Shown: piece by piece, positions 6,929 through 15,627 of the stretch
Position numbering within the stretch: the first letter of the stretch is position 1
How the letters are laid out: each line of letters opens with the position of its first letter
NCBI GenBank assembly: GCA_049611965.1
Contig: JBMZBC010000029.1
Span: 1-19,362, forward strand
Direction: 5' to 3'
Source: UBA10364 sp049611965
Lineage (GTDB): Bacteria > Bacteroidota > Bacteroidia > Flavobacteriales > Schleiferiaceae
Length of the DNA stretch: 19,362 nt
Notes under the pieces: model-generated
Told to the model about the DNA's origin: nothing
The model's database searches: none
Seen by the model: only the letters and a program-made list of their open reading frames with translations
Position numbers and translations under genes: made by a program

Positions 6929-8199
6929 AGGAAGGAGAGGAGTGCCTCCAAGGCGATTCCTCGAGATCCTTTCAAAAGTATAGAGGCGTCCTTCGGGGCG
7001 CCTTTTTCTTTCCAATAGTTGGCCAATTCATCTGTGGTCGAAAACCGCAGTCCAGACCAGTCGGTAGCACCAAAATGATGGCCTATAAGGACGGTTTGAT
7101 CTTCCATTTGAAGTTCACGGATGTAATTGACCATGGCTTGATGTTCCGCTCCACTTTCTTCTCCTAATTCGAACATATCACCGAGCACTAATAATCCGTC
7201 TTGCCTGTGCCACGTAGCAAAGCTTTCTACACTTAGCTTCATGCTGGTAGGGTTTGCATTATATGCATCAAGCAACACCTTATTTGTTGCCGTTTTTCTC
7301 CACTCGACTCGATTCATCTTTGGAGCATAAGATTCGATGGCAGATTTAATGGCCTTAGCGTCAACGCCCATATGATGTCCAAGACATGCCGCTGCCACTA
7401 TATTCTGTTCATTGAAGGAGCCACTAAGTTGGCTTTGGATGGAATAGGATTCTTCGCCATGGACGATGTGCACTGCTGCAAATTCAGTAGTACTCGAAGG
7501 TTGCCATTGGACGAGGCCTTCGCCTTTGCCGTAGCCAAACTGATTGATGCCTGTACTTTTTTCTATTTGAATAGGGTCATTGAGGTTCACCATTGCTAGA
7601 CCATCGGTCGAGCGGAGGTAATCGTAGAGTTCGCTCTTGCCTTTAATAATGCCCTCGACGCCGCCGAATCCTTCTAGATGTGCTTTACCGTAGTTGGTAA
7701 TGTAGCCAATAGTCGGTTCACATATGGCTGCAAGCTGGGCAATTTCCTTTTGGTGATTGGCACCCATTTCAATCACTGCTAACTCGCTATCTCGAGGAAT
7801 GCGTAACAAGGACAATGGTACACCGATGTGGTTGTTGAAATTCCCAGCCGTTGCATAGGTCTTGAAAGTGGTGTTCAACACGGCGTGAAACAGTTCTTTA
7901 TTGGTGGTTTTGCCGTTACTCCCAGTTAATCCAATGATGGGAATACCCAAGTACCTTCTGTAAGCTCTTGCGCAGTCTTGTAGTGCCTCGAGAACGTTGT
8001 CTACCAATATCAATCGATCGTCTTTGCCTACAGGTTCATCCACAACAGCATAAGCTGCTCCCAATTCAAGTGCTTGTAACGCAAATGAGTTCCCGTTGAA
8101 ACGAGCCCCCTTCAGCGCAAAGAAAATGGAGCCTTGCGGAATACTACGTGTATCTGTAGTAACGGCTGAGGAGTTCAAAAAGGCTTCGAATGGTGTCAT
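6925..8199 (-). CDS. murF: UDP-N-acetylmuramoyl-tripeptide--D-alanyl-D-alanine ligase
   Basis: A 424-residue ATP-dependent Mur ligase that adds D-Ala-D-Ala to the UDP-MurNAc tripeptide, the last cytoplasmic step of peptidoglycan precursor synthesis. The N-terminal UDP-binding part has 'SAVTTDTRSIPQGSIFFALK'. The central ATP domain has the P-loop 'GLTGSNGKTTNKE' (about 90-102) and then 'VIEMGANHQKEIAQLA', typical of MurF. The C-terminal part has 'LLDAYNANPTSM' and 'LVLGDMFELGE', both MurF signatures. The frame could begin nine codons earlier at a TTG (8226), but the ATG at 8199 matches the usual family start and is preferred. It is separated from gldJ by a terminator, so it probably has its own promoter, which I cannot place well. 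Confidence 0.92.
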   Translation of the reverse strand: MTPFEAFLNSSAVTTDTRSIPQGSIFFALKGARFNGNSFALQALELGAAYAVVDEPVGKDDRLILVDNVLEALQDCARAYRRYLGIPIIGLTGSNGKTTNKELFHAVLNTTFKTYATAGNFNNHIGVPLSLLRIPRDSELAVIEMGANHQKEIAQLAAICEPTIGYITNYGKAHLEGFGGVEGIIKGKSELYDYLRSTDGLAMVNLNDPIQIEKSTGINQFGYGKGEGLVQWQPSSTTEFAAVHIVHGEESYSIQSQLSGSFNEQNIVAAACLGHHMGVDAKAIKSAIESYAPKMNRVEWRKTATNKVLLDAYNANPTSMKLSVESFATWHRQDGLLVLGDMFELGEESGAEHQAMVNYIRELQMEDQTVLIGHHFGATDWSGLRFSTTDELANYWKEKGAPKDASILLKGSRGIALEALLSFL

Positions 8200-8236
8200 T
8201 TCTTCAAGCGATAAATCCAAGTACAATGTACATCAC

Positions 8237-8264
8237 AAAAAAGCCCCGCGGAAGCGGGGCTTTT
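8237..8264 (-). terminator. Rho-independent terminator after gldJ
   Basis: An 11-bp perfect stem (arms 8239-8249 and 8254-8264, GC-rich core, 4-base loop) is followed on the minus strand by a T run. It lies just past the gldJ stop and upstream of murF. It should end the porP-like/gldJ transcript. A/T tracts flank both arms, so it could also act on the plus strand, where no gene ends nearby. Confidence 0.9.
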
Positions 8265-8286
8265 GAGATTTATTAAGGGACAAGAA

Positions 8287-9870
8287 TTACATTCTGTAAC
8301 GCTTGAAGTTGTGCTGCTTTACTTTTGCAGGACGCTTGCTCTTGTCGCTTGATTCGTTTTGGAATCCTACGCGGTCCATAGCACAACGGAAACCAATATC
8401 ATCAGTTGCTTGGTCTTCTTCCAAGAAACGACGCGTACCTGGGCTCAACCAATATGCACGGTCTTTCCAGCTACCACCTTTGTATACACGAGTAGTGTTT
8501 CCAATAAGTGTTTTGTTACCGTAGTCGTACATCGGTGCCTCACCTTCTTGTACTGGGTTAGCGTAGTTCTGTGAGCTCTCTTGGTCACCGTCTAGGTAAT
8601 CGCGGTAATCTGATTTAGAGTAGTTGCGACGATTTACGTTTTCTTCAACAGTAACAGAGCGCGTTGGCAACTGACCTGGAAGACGAACGATTACTGTATC
8701 GCCATTGCGAACTTCCTTCTGTGGATCTTGCAATACTTCTAAAGAACCAATGTCTTGGTAGTTTTTGTCGTAGTGTTTGAATTCATTACCACGGAATGCA
8801 CGGAAGTCGTTTACATCTGTAGAGCTCACTGGGCGGTATACGTCCATTACCCACTCACTTACGTTACCAGCCATATCGTAAAGGCCGAAATCGTTAGGAG
8901 GGTAGAAGCGAACTTGCATCGTTACATCAGCTTCGTCATTCAACCAACCTGAAGTACCCATGTTATCACCGCGGCCTCTTTTGAAGTTAGCCAAGATCTG
9001 GCCACGATCCATTTTCTCTGGATTACGCGTACCGTTTCCGTTCCAAGTGTATTTGTTCTTGTCAACTACACGGTTGTAAATACGCTTACCACCGTCTGCA
9101 TAGGCTGCATATTCCCACTCAGCTTCGGTCGGAAGACGGTACTTTGGAAGTACTACACCGTCCTCAATTCTCGCTGGACGACCTTCTTTACCATATACGC
9201 TGTTTGGGTTAAGATCCTTAAGACCTTTTCTGTTTTGTTGTACGTACTCGCCTTGTTTGTATAGATATACCTCTGTGTTGAAGTGATCTGCATCCATTTG
9301 GTCTGGCATTTCTTTCAAAATGCCTTCTTTGATGAGAATAGCTTCGTTCACACGATCCGTTCTCCAAGAACAGAAGCGTTGCGCTTGCAACCAACTAACA
9401 CCAACAACAGGGTAGTAGTTGTAGGCAGGGTGACGTAGGTAGTTTTCTACGAAATTATCGTTGTAGGCAAGTTTGTCTCTCCAAACTAAGGTATCTGGAA
9501 GTGCACTTTTGTAGATCTCTGGGTAGTAGTCGTAATCATATACGCGACGTAGCCAGTACAAGTACTCACGGTAGTCCAAGTTGGTTACCTCATTCTCATC
9601 CATGTAGAACGAACTCACAGTAACTCTTCTTGGAATATTGTTCCAGTCTTTAACGAAATCTTCTTCTACTTGACCCATCATGAAGGTACCGCCCTCAACG
9701 AAAACTAGACCTGGACCAACTTCTTGGCCGTTGTAGTTTAGGTTGGCTTGGAAACCACCATTCTTCTTGTCATTAATTGCCCATCCTGTAGTGTTGGATG
9801 TTGGACCTGCACAGCTTGCTAATAGCGCTGTTGCAAATGTTGCAATTGAGAATTGAACGAACTTATTCAT
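8287..9870 (-). CDS. gldJ: Gliding motility / type IX secretion lipoprotein GldJ
   Basis: A 527-residue lipoprotein. The signal peptide ends in the lipobox 'LLASC', with C20 as the lipid-modified residue. The rest is a formylglycine-generating-enzyme-like (SUMF1) fold: 'FVEGGTFMMGQ' (57-67), 'VGVSWLQAQRFCSWR', 'YRLPTEAEWEYAA', 'YDMAGNVSEWVMDVY' and 'VYKGGSWKDRAYWLSPGTRR' followed by 'DIGFRCAMD'. In true formylglycine-generating enzymes the segment after GGS carries the two catalytic cysteines; both are absent here, so a structural role is expected. GldJ is required for gliding and for stable type IX motor parts in Flavobacterium. GldK has the same fold, but the length, the basic C-terminal tail ('KQHNFKRYRM') and the porU/porV neighbourhood favour GldJ. 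It lies 20 bp after the porP-like gene. Confidence 0.88.
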   Translation of the reverse strand: MNKFVQFSIATFATALLASCAGPTSNTTGWAINDKKNGGFQANLNYNGQEVGPGLVFVEGGTFMMGQVEEDFVKDWNNIPRRVTVSSFYMDENEVTNLDYREYLYWLRRVYDYDYYPEIYKSALPDTLVWRDKLAYNDNFVENYLRHPAYNYYPVVGVSWLQAQRFCSWRTDRVNEAILIKEGILKEMPDQMDADHFNTEVYLYKQGEYVQQNRKGLKDLNPNSVYGKEGRPARIEDGVVLPKYRLPTEAEWEYAAYADGGKRIYNRVVDKNKYTWNGNGTRNPEKMDRGQILANFKRGRGDNMGTSGWLNDEADVTMQVRFYPPNDFGLYDMAGNVSEWVMDVYRPVSSTDVNDFRAFRGNEFKHYDKNYQDIGSLEVLQDPQKEVRNGDTVIVRLPGQLPTRSVTVEENVNRRNYSKSDYRDYLDGDQESSQNYANPVQEGEAPMYDYGNKTLIGNTTRVYKGGSWKDRAYWLSPGTRRFLEEDQATDDIGFRCAMDRVGFQNESSDKSKRPAKVKQHNFKRYRM

Positions 9871-9890
9871 GTAATTGAAATTGTTGCTGT

Positions 9891-10877
9891 TTAGAATTTA
9901 GGACACTTCAGTGCCTTAAGTTTACTCGCTTTCACACGGCAAGGGAATTTGTAACCCAAGCTAACCTCGTGAGACCCACCCAGTGTATTTGTCAAATCAC
10001 TAATAGTGTAATCGTAGCTGTATCCGAATGTCCATGGCACATCTGGAGGTGTAATACCCAAGATGAAAATCACTGCATCAGGATTGAAGCTACCTTGTCT
10101 CAATGCTAGACCACCTGCAAGCGGTCCTCTAGCAAAACTTACACCAGCGGTCAACTGCGAAGCTGAACCTTGTGTTTGGTATACCACATTAGGAACGATG
10201 TAAGATTGAAGACTATTGTGTAGACGCTTTCTTCCTAAAGGAATATTTGCGCCCGCATGTGCTGTCAATTTGATGGGCAACCTACTTTGGCTTAGGAATG
10301 CTTCGTTAGGTTCTGTAAGGTGATGTCCAACGACACCGATGTACCACTTGTCCGTAAATCCGAGCATACCGAAACTCAGGTCCAAATGGTTGTTGAAGTT
10401 ATTTCCTGGTGCGACTTCGTTGGTAGGAAGAACAAATCCATAGAATGGGTCGATCATGTCAGGGAACGTAAACTGGCCCCAATCAAGACTTCTTTGACGG
10501 AAGGTCGCCTGAAAACCACTCAATAAAGTGAAGTTTCTATTCACCTCTAGGTGGTAGCTGTACACTGCACTTACCTCAGTGAGGTTGAGCGCACCGTTAC
10601 CTGCATCATCACGAAGTGTCATCAATGCTACACCACCGTTTAATTTGTCCACATACTGGTCGTATGAGGCAGAATACGTTTGGTATACGCCGAGTTCTGG
10701 GTACTGATTTCTGTAGTTCGTATGAACTGTAGGACATCTATCCAAACCAGCAAAGGCAGGATTTAGGTAAATAGGATTCGCGTAATATTGGCTGAAATGA
10801 GCATCCTGAGCAAAGGCTACAGAGCTTATTATCAGTGCTGTACAAGCGAAAATTATGCGTTGTTTCAATGCGTTCAT
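9891..10877 (-). CDS. PorP/SprF family type IX secretion membrane protein
   Basis: A 328-residue outer-membrane protein with a cleavable signal peptide ('LIISSVAFA', cut before QDAHF). The mature start 'QDAHFSQYYANPIYLNPAFAG' is the hallmark of the PorP/SprF family. The rest is made of alternating strands ('GGVALMTLRDDAG', 'LLSGFQATFRQRSLDWGQ', 'TFGYSYDYTISDL') ending in 'GGSHEVSLGYKFPC', as in a beta-barrel. Family members help specific cargo or surface adhesins cross or attach at the outer membrane (SprF with SprB) or are core parts (PorP). A TTG nine codons upstream extends the frame, but the ATG at 10877 directly precedes the signal peptide. It appears cotranscribed with gldJ. No giant adhesin gene is adjacent, so its client is unknown. 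Subfamily not resolved. Confidence 0.87.
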   Translation of the reverse strand: MNALKQRIIFACTALIISSVAFAQDAHFSQYYANPIYLNPAFAGLDRCPTVHTNYRNQYPELGVYQTYSASYDQYVDKLNGGVALMTLRDDAGNGALNLTEVSAVYSYHLEVNRNFTLLSGFQATFRQRSLDWGQFTFPDMIDPFYGFVLPTNEVAPGNNFNNHLDLSFGMLGFTDKWYIGVVGHHLTEPNEAFLSQSRLPIKLTAHAGANIPLGRKRLHNSLQSYIVPNVVYQTQGSASQLTAGVSFARGPLAGGLALRQGSFNPDAVIFILGITPPDVPWTFGYSYDYTISDLTNTLGGSHEVSLGYKFPCRVKASKLKALKCPKF

Positions 10878-10987
10878 TGACGTAGCTGTGTTTTCAAGAG
10901 ACAAGTATAAGCAAAAAAAGTACGATTTTCACCTTACTATCGTTTGTTGTTAAACGCTTTTTGCATGGCATTTGTTATGTCTTGAAG

Positions 10988-10995
10988 TAAGTTTG
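10988..10995 (+). promoter_or_regulatory. Candidate porU promoter -7 element
   Basis: TAAGTTTG exactly fits TAnnTTTG and ends 5 bases before the GTG start of porU. TTG/TTTG sequences occur upstream (10961-10963 and 10971-10974), but the spacings, about 24 and 13 bp, are off the usual 19-20. Initiation from here would give a leaderless or near-leaderless mRNA. Confidence 0.45.
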
Positions 10996-11000
10996 TACAC

Positions 11001-14000
11001 GTGAGGAAAAACATCTTAGTACTTATTAGTTTCTTCTGCGCCTTCCAAGTTGTCGGTCAGGTACGCTTTGAACAGGGAGAATATGTTCAGTTTAGGACAG
11101 CTAAACCCGGCATTCACCTGCTTTCTGGCGATGAAATTATTGAACGCGGAATATTAGCCGTAGGAGATGCCTTGGACCGCCTGGTTATTGAGGCTAGAAC
11201 AGAATCGGTTCTTTCTCACGTGAACGATACATCAAGAGCTTTCAATGCGCCCATTCACTATTATATCTCTGATAGCGATGGCTTTTTAGATGGTCAGTCT
11301 AAGGTGTATTTCTACATGAACGGGCCTTTCGGTATTCAATGGGACGCGGCGAACGAGCGCTACGAGTATACTGCGCATCCGTATTCGAATTTCGAGCACT
11401 TCCTCGTTAGCGCAGCTTCAACGTCGCAATCCTATGCGATGGACGAACGAGGTTCGGATCTAATGGGTGCATCCACAAGGGTTTTGAATTCTTCAAACCA
11501 ATTTTACCACAGAGACACCGCGCTATATAATTTGGTTGGGACAGGACGTCGCTGGTTCGGTGAATTGTTTGACTTTACCACCACTCAAGTTTTTGATTTA
11601 CCGTTGATCCCGCTCAATGCCTCATCCATGGAAGTTGAAATAGCTGCAGTGGCGCGGTCATCATCATCATTAACGAATCTATCCGTGCAGAATGGCGGCA
11701 GTGTTTCTTTTCAAGCGGTTGCCACGAGTTCAGTTTCGAATTATGTGATTGAACGAGGATTGACCACCAATATCCCTTCCGCAAATAAGGTCATTTTGAC
11801 TTACGACAAGACGAGTGATAACGGCGCTGCATTGTGGTTGGACCAATTAAAAGTGAATTATCGCACAGACAATACGGTCGCTCAAAATGCCAATTACCAA
11901 AAGCGCTTCCAAAACTATCCGCGTCATCAAGATTCAATTTCCACTATTCAACTCGAGGGTTCTGACCTATTGGTTTTTGATATTACTAATCAAGCACAAC
12001 CCGTATTAATTAATGCCACAGCTAGCGGCAATACAGTCAGCTTTGAAGTCGGTGAAGACGGTTTTAAAGAAATCACAGCGATACCCGCTAGTGGTGCGTT
12101 TGAGCCGATGTATGTTCGTACAGGTAAGTTGACATTTTTCGAAGATTTAGCCGGTCTTGACGCCCTGATTATCGCTCCGGATTCCTTGCTCATTGAAGCG
12201 CAAAGACTGGCGGAGATTCAACAAACTGTAGGAACGAATTCAAGCGCCCTTGCGCTCGAAGAAATTTATGCGTTAGCCAATGCAGGAACTCCTGATATCG
12301 CTGCTATTCGTCAGTTTCTAGTTGAGCTCAACCAACGTAACAACGACGGTCTGAAATACTTGACATTATTTGGCGATGCATCGTACGATTACAAGGGCAC
12401 CTTGCCAGGAAATTCGAATCTCGTTCCAACCTTTGAGAGCTACGGTAGCTTCTCTTTGTACACGAGTTACATAACCGACGATTACTATGGTTATCTCGAT
12501 CAGGGCGAGTCGCTCAATTGGTATGTAGACGATATCGATCTTGGTATCGGTCGACTTCCGGTAAATACCCTCGAGGAGGCAGCAGCCTCTGTAGACAAAA
12601 TCGAGCGCTATCTGACGGATGATGGACGATACGGTCCTTGGCGCGGCGATGTAGTTTTAGTTGCGGATGATGTGGATCACGCATGGGAACGCGAATTTGC
12701 TGTGGTTCAAGATGCTTTGGCGAAACGATTAGATACAACGCGTCCTGAAATGAACATTATCAAGATTTATTCGGACGCATACCTCCAAGAGTCAAAGCCA
12801 GGTTCACAACGCTATCCTACGGCACGCGAAGCATTGTTTAGAAGCGTTGAGAACGGAGCACTCATGGTGAGTTACATCGGTCATGGCGGTGAAGTAGGAT
12901 GGGCCACTGAACGCATCTTACAACTGGAGGACATTAACAATTGGACCAATGAGACCAAATTACCGGTATTTACAACGATAACGTGTGAGTTCACCAGGTT
13001 CGACGATCCGAATAGAGTAAGTGCTGGAGAACAATTGTTCTTGAATCCATACGGTGGGGCTATTGGATTGTATTCTACCACGAGAAGTGTATTTGCGACG
13101 AACAGTACCTACGATTTGAATCGACTTTTAAATCAGAATATGGTGGGACTCGATGTGCCTCGTCTCGGTGATGTACTTCGCGAAACAAAAAACAACAACA
13201 TCAGTGGGGACAAGATTAAGTTCTCCTTGATAGGTGATCCTACCATACCTCTTTCGAAGCCCAAAGACGCCGTTGTTTTAGATACCATCAATAATGTAGC
13301 GTGGAGTGCCTTTGAAGATACCCTAACTGCCCTGTCTTGGGTAGAGATTAAGGGACACGTTGGCTCTACTTCCGGCATAAACTCAGACTTTAACGGTCGC
13401 GTATGGCTGACCTTCTTTGATAAAGCACAGTCTGTTCAAACAAGACGAAACGATGCCAACGGTTCGGTATTCAATTTTAAAACGCAGAACAATGCCATCT
13501 TCAGAGGAGAGGCTTCTGTGATTAATGGGGCATTTACGGTACAGTTCAGAATTCCGTTGGACATTAATCTTAGTATTGGGACACCCAAGGTTATTTCCTA
13601 CGCAGCAAGCACAGCTGAGGATGCTTGGGGAGGGCAGAATAACCTGTTAATTGGTGGTGTGTTTGACGGAGTGATTACCGATACAGAGGGACCAAAGGTT
13701 CGTCTGTTTATTAACGATACAACCTTCACAAGCGGTGGTATTAGTGATCCAAATCCGCTGGCCATCGGGTTGATGGAGGACGAAAGTGGGATCAATGCGG
13801 TAGGTCTAGGTATTGGACATAATGTGGAATTAGAATTGGACGGACAACCGATTAATGTAAATGCTGCCTACCAGGCTAACATTGATGACTTCACCAAGGG
13901 AAGTGTGGAGTACCAATATTACGATTTATCCCCTGGGGAGCATCAGTTATCACTTAGAGCTTGGGATGTCTTGAATCAGTGGGGATATGACGAAATTACC

Positions 14001-14336
14001 TTCACCGTTATTGATGCGGCTGAGCCTATTCTCAATCAGCTCGAGATTTTTCCTAATCCATTTACGAGTGAACTAAATTTCAACCTAGAGCACAATCAAA
14101 AAGGACAGGAGGGCGAAATTCGCCTGACCTTGGTAGATAATCAAGGAAAAACAGTTTGGCAATGGAATGAAAATTTAGCACTTCAAGCCAATTCTTCAGA
14201 CCTTCCAACGTTCTATGTGTCAGATGTTCCGAGTGGAAAATTGGTCCCAGGATTTTACCATGCAAGAGTCGTATGGACGCGAAGTGTTGATGGAAAATCT
14301 GCCAGAATACAAGAAAAGCTCATTTATATACGTTAA
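11001..14336 (+). CDS. porU: Type IX secretion sortase/signal peptidase PorU
   Basis: A 1111-residue C25 (gingipain-type) cysteine peptidase that removes the C-terminal sorting domain of type IX cargo at the cell surface and transfers cargo to its anchor. A signal peptide (1-19, 'MRKNILVLISFFCAFQVVG') is followed by a beta-rich N-terminal region. The peptidase core contains 'YLTLFGDASYDYKG', 'YITDDYYGYLD' and 'DIDLGIGRLPVNTLEEA'. The likely catalytic dyad is H628 in 'VSYIGHGGEVGWA' and C662 in 'TITCEFTRFDDP'. The C-terminus carries its own sorting-type domain with PNPF at 1018-1021. The start must be GTG because no in-frame ATG precedes the signal peptide. The gene diverges from the porP-like gene, and the porV start region follows the stop by about 20 bp. 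Length is within the family range. Confidence 0.93.
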   Translation: MRKNILVLISFFCAFQVVGQVRFEQGEYVQFRTAKPGIHLLSGDEIIERGILAVGDALDRLVIEARTESVLSHVNDTSRAFNAPIHYYISDSDGFLDGQSKVYFYMNGPFGIQWDAANERYEYTAHPYSNFEHFLVSAASTSQSYAMDERGSDLMGASTRVLNSSNQFYHRDTALYNLVGTGRRWFGELFDFTTTQVFDLPLIPLNASSMEVEIAAVARSSSSLTNLSVQNGGSVSFQAVATSSVSNYVIERGLTTNIPSANKVILTYDKTSDNGAALWLDQLKVNYRTDNTVAQNANYQKRFQNYPRHQDSISTIQLEGSDLLVFDITNQAQPVLINATASGNTVSFEVGEDGFKEITAIPASGAFEPMYVRTGKLTFFEDLAGLDALIIAPDSLLIEAQRLAEIQQTVGTNSSALALEEIYALANAGTPDIAAIRQFLVELNQRNNDGLKYLTLFGDASYDYKGTLPGNSNLVPTFESYGSFSLYTSYITDDYYGYLDQGESLNWYVDDIDLGIGRLPVNTLEEAAASVDKIERYLTDDGRYGPWRGDVVLVADDVDHAWEREFAVVQDALAKRLDTTRPEMNIIKIYSDAYLQESKPGSQRYPTAREALFRSVENGALMVSYIGHGGEVGWATERILQLEDINNWTNETKLPVFTTITCEFTRFDDPNRVSAGEQLFLNPYGGAIGLYSTTRSVFATNSTYDLNRLLNQNMVGLDVPRLGDVLRETKNNNISGDKIKFSLIGDPTIPLSKPKDAVVLDTINNVAWSAFEDTLTALSWVEIKGHVGSTSGINSDFNGRVWLTFFDKAQSVQTRRNDANGSVFNFKTQNNAIFRGEASVINGAFTVQFRIPLDINLSIGTPKVISYAASTAEDAWGGQNNLLIGGVFDGVITDTEGPKVRLFINDTTFTSGGISDPNPLAIGLMEDESGINAVGLGIGHNVELELDGQPINVNAAYQANIDDFTKGSVEYQYYDLSPGEHQLSLRAWDVLNQWGYDEITFTVIDAAEPILNQLEIFPNPFTSELNFNLEHNQKGQEGEIRLTLVDNQGKTVWQWNENLALQANSSDLPTFYVSDVPSGKLVPGFYHARVVWTRSVDGKSARIQEKLIYIR

Positions 14337-14356
14337 ACTTGCGCTGCTACACGCAC

Positions 14357-15529
14357 ATGACTATGAAAAAACACATCCTCTTTCTACTTCTTTTTGCTTT
14401 TGCGACAAAAGGATATGCGCAAGACGATCTTAAATACAACGTAGTAACTACTGCAGTTCCTATTCTATTGGTTAGTCCAGACTCCCGCGCTGGTGCAATG
14501 GGTGATGTTGGTGTAGCTTCTACTCCAGACGGTAACTCAAGTGCATGGAATCCAGCTAAATTGGCATTCTTGGAAGATAAAGAGGCAAACATGGCTTTGT
14601 CTTACACACCATGGATGTCACGTCTAGTTCCAGATATCGACCTCGCGTATGTAAATTACTCTAAGGCGTTGAGTGATCGTCAAGGAATTGCAGCTTCTTT
14701 GAGGTATTTTTCTTTGGGTGAAATCAATTTTACCGATGACCGAGGCAACAGCTTAGGAACCTTCAATCCTTACGAGTTTTACTTTGATGTAGCATACGGT
14801 TTGAAATTAAGCGACCATTGGAGTGCTGGGACTGCACTGCGTTGGATTTATTCAGATATCGCCCAAGGCCAGGTCGTTCAAGGGCTTCAAACCAAGCCCG
14901 GTCAAAGTGGTGCTGCTGACCTTGGTTTCTACTACCAAGGCGACTTTACCAATATTAGTGGCGGTCGCCGTCAAGCGTTTTCAGCTGGCTTAGCTATCAG
15001 TAACCTTGGTGCCAAAATTGCATATTCGGAAAGTGGTAATGCAGATTTCTTACCAACCAATTTCAAAATTGGCGGTGGTTACCACCTTGAGATCGACGAT
15101 TACAACATGTTGTCTGTGTATCTTGACATTAACAGACTACTCGTGCCAACTCCGCCTCAATTAGGTACGGATGGTGAAATTATTGCTGGTGTTGACACGG
15201 ATGATATGACACCACTTATTGGCGCGGCACAAAGCTTCAACCCGGGTGCGAAACCAGGTGGTTTCACAGAGATGTTGCAGGAAAACATTTACAACTTTGG
15301 TCTTGAGTATCGTTACAACGATTTCTTGTTCGCAAGAGGCGGTTATCTAAATGAACACAAGCTCAAAGGAAACCGTCAATATGTAACCCTTGGGTTTGGG
15401 TTGGTTTACAATGTATTTAGCATTGATATGGCCTACCTTATTCCTGCAAGTCCTACGACGCGATCACCGTTAGAGAATACCCTTCGTTTCTCAATGGCGT
15501 TTAATATAGACGGCTTCTTAGCACAGTAA
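14357..15529 (+). CDS. porV: Type IX secretion outer-membrane protein PorV
   Basis: A FadL-like outer-membrane beta-barrel of about 390 residues that carries type IX cargo from the translocon to PorU. A signal peptide ('MKKHILFLLLFAFATKGYAQ') is followed by the conserved mature N-terminus 'VTTAVPILLVSPDSRAGAMG' and 'DGNSSAWNPAKLAFLED'. Strand-like segments follow ('IDLAYVNYSKALSD', 'AASLRYFSLGEI'), and the protein ends in an aromatic-rich final strand ('LRFSMAFNIDGFLAQ'). Two ATGs two codons apart (14357 and 14363) are both possible starts; the second gives the canonical MKK opening. A TTG at 14339 is less likely. It follows porU by about 20 bp with no terminator between, as in a porU-porV operon. 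Confidence 0.92.
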   Translation: MTMKKHILFLLLFAFATKGYAQDDLKYNVVTTAVPILLVSPDSRAGAMGDVGVASTPDGNSSAWNPAKLAFLEDKEANMALSYTPWMSRLVPDIDLAYVNYSKALSDRQGIAASLRYFSLGEINFTDDRGNSLGTFNPYEFYFDVAYGLKLSDHWSAGTALRWIYSDIAQGQVVQGLQTKPGQSGAADLGFYYQGDFTNISGGRRQAFSAGLAISNLGAKIAYSESGNADFLPTNFKIGGGYHLEIDDYNMLSVYLDINRLLVPTPPQLGTDGEIIAGVDTDDMTPLIGAAQSFNPGAKPGGFTEMLQENIYNFGLEYRYNDFLFARGGYLNEHKLKGNRQYVTLGFGLVYNVFSIDMAYLIPASPTTRSPLENTLRFSMAFNIDGFLAQ

Positions 15530-15561
15530 ACCTTTCACAGCCTTTTCGGTTAGTTAAAACT

Positions 15562-15594
15562 AAAATCGCATTCTCTTTTGCTAGGTGCGGTTTT
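15562..15594 (+). terminator. Possible weak terminator after porV
   Basis: A 9-bp imperfect stem (15562-15570 with 15586-15594, one G-T wobble) with a 15-base loop lies 33 bp after the porV stop; T-rich sequence follows. It overlaps the pdhA promoter candidate. The long loop makes it weak. Confidence 0.35.
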
Positions 15595-15606
15595 GGATTA
15601 TTTTTG
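15577..15606 (+). promoter_or_regulatory. pdhA promoter (-33 TTTG / -7 TATTTTTG)
   Basis: TTTG (15577-15580) is separated by 18 bp from TATTTTTG (15599-15606), an exact TAnnTTTG match. The expected start site, around 15611-15613, leaves a leader of about 16 nt before the pdhA ATG at 15628. After the rRNA promoters this is the best promoter in the window. Confidence 0.6.
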
Positions 15607-15627
15607 TCGCACTAAACACATCTGACA

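Noticed and set aside
8200..8226. A TTG start that would lengthen MurF by nine codons
   Set aside because: The ATG at 8199 matches the usual MurF N-terminus and the extra residues add no recognised element.
10878..10904. A TTG start that would lengthen the PorP/SprF-like protein by nine codons
   Set aside because: The ATG at 10877 puts the signal peptide at the N-terminus, as expected for an outer-membrane protein.
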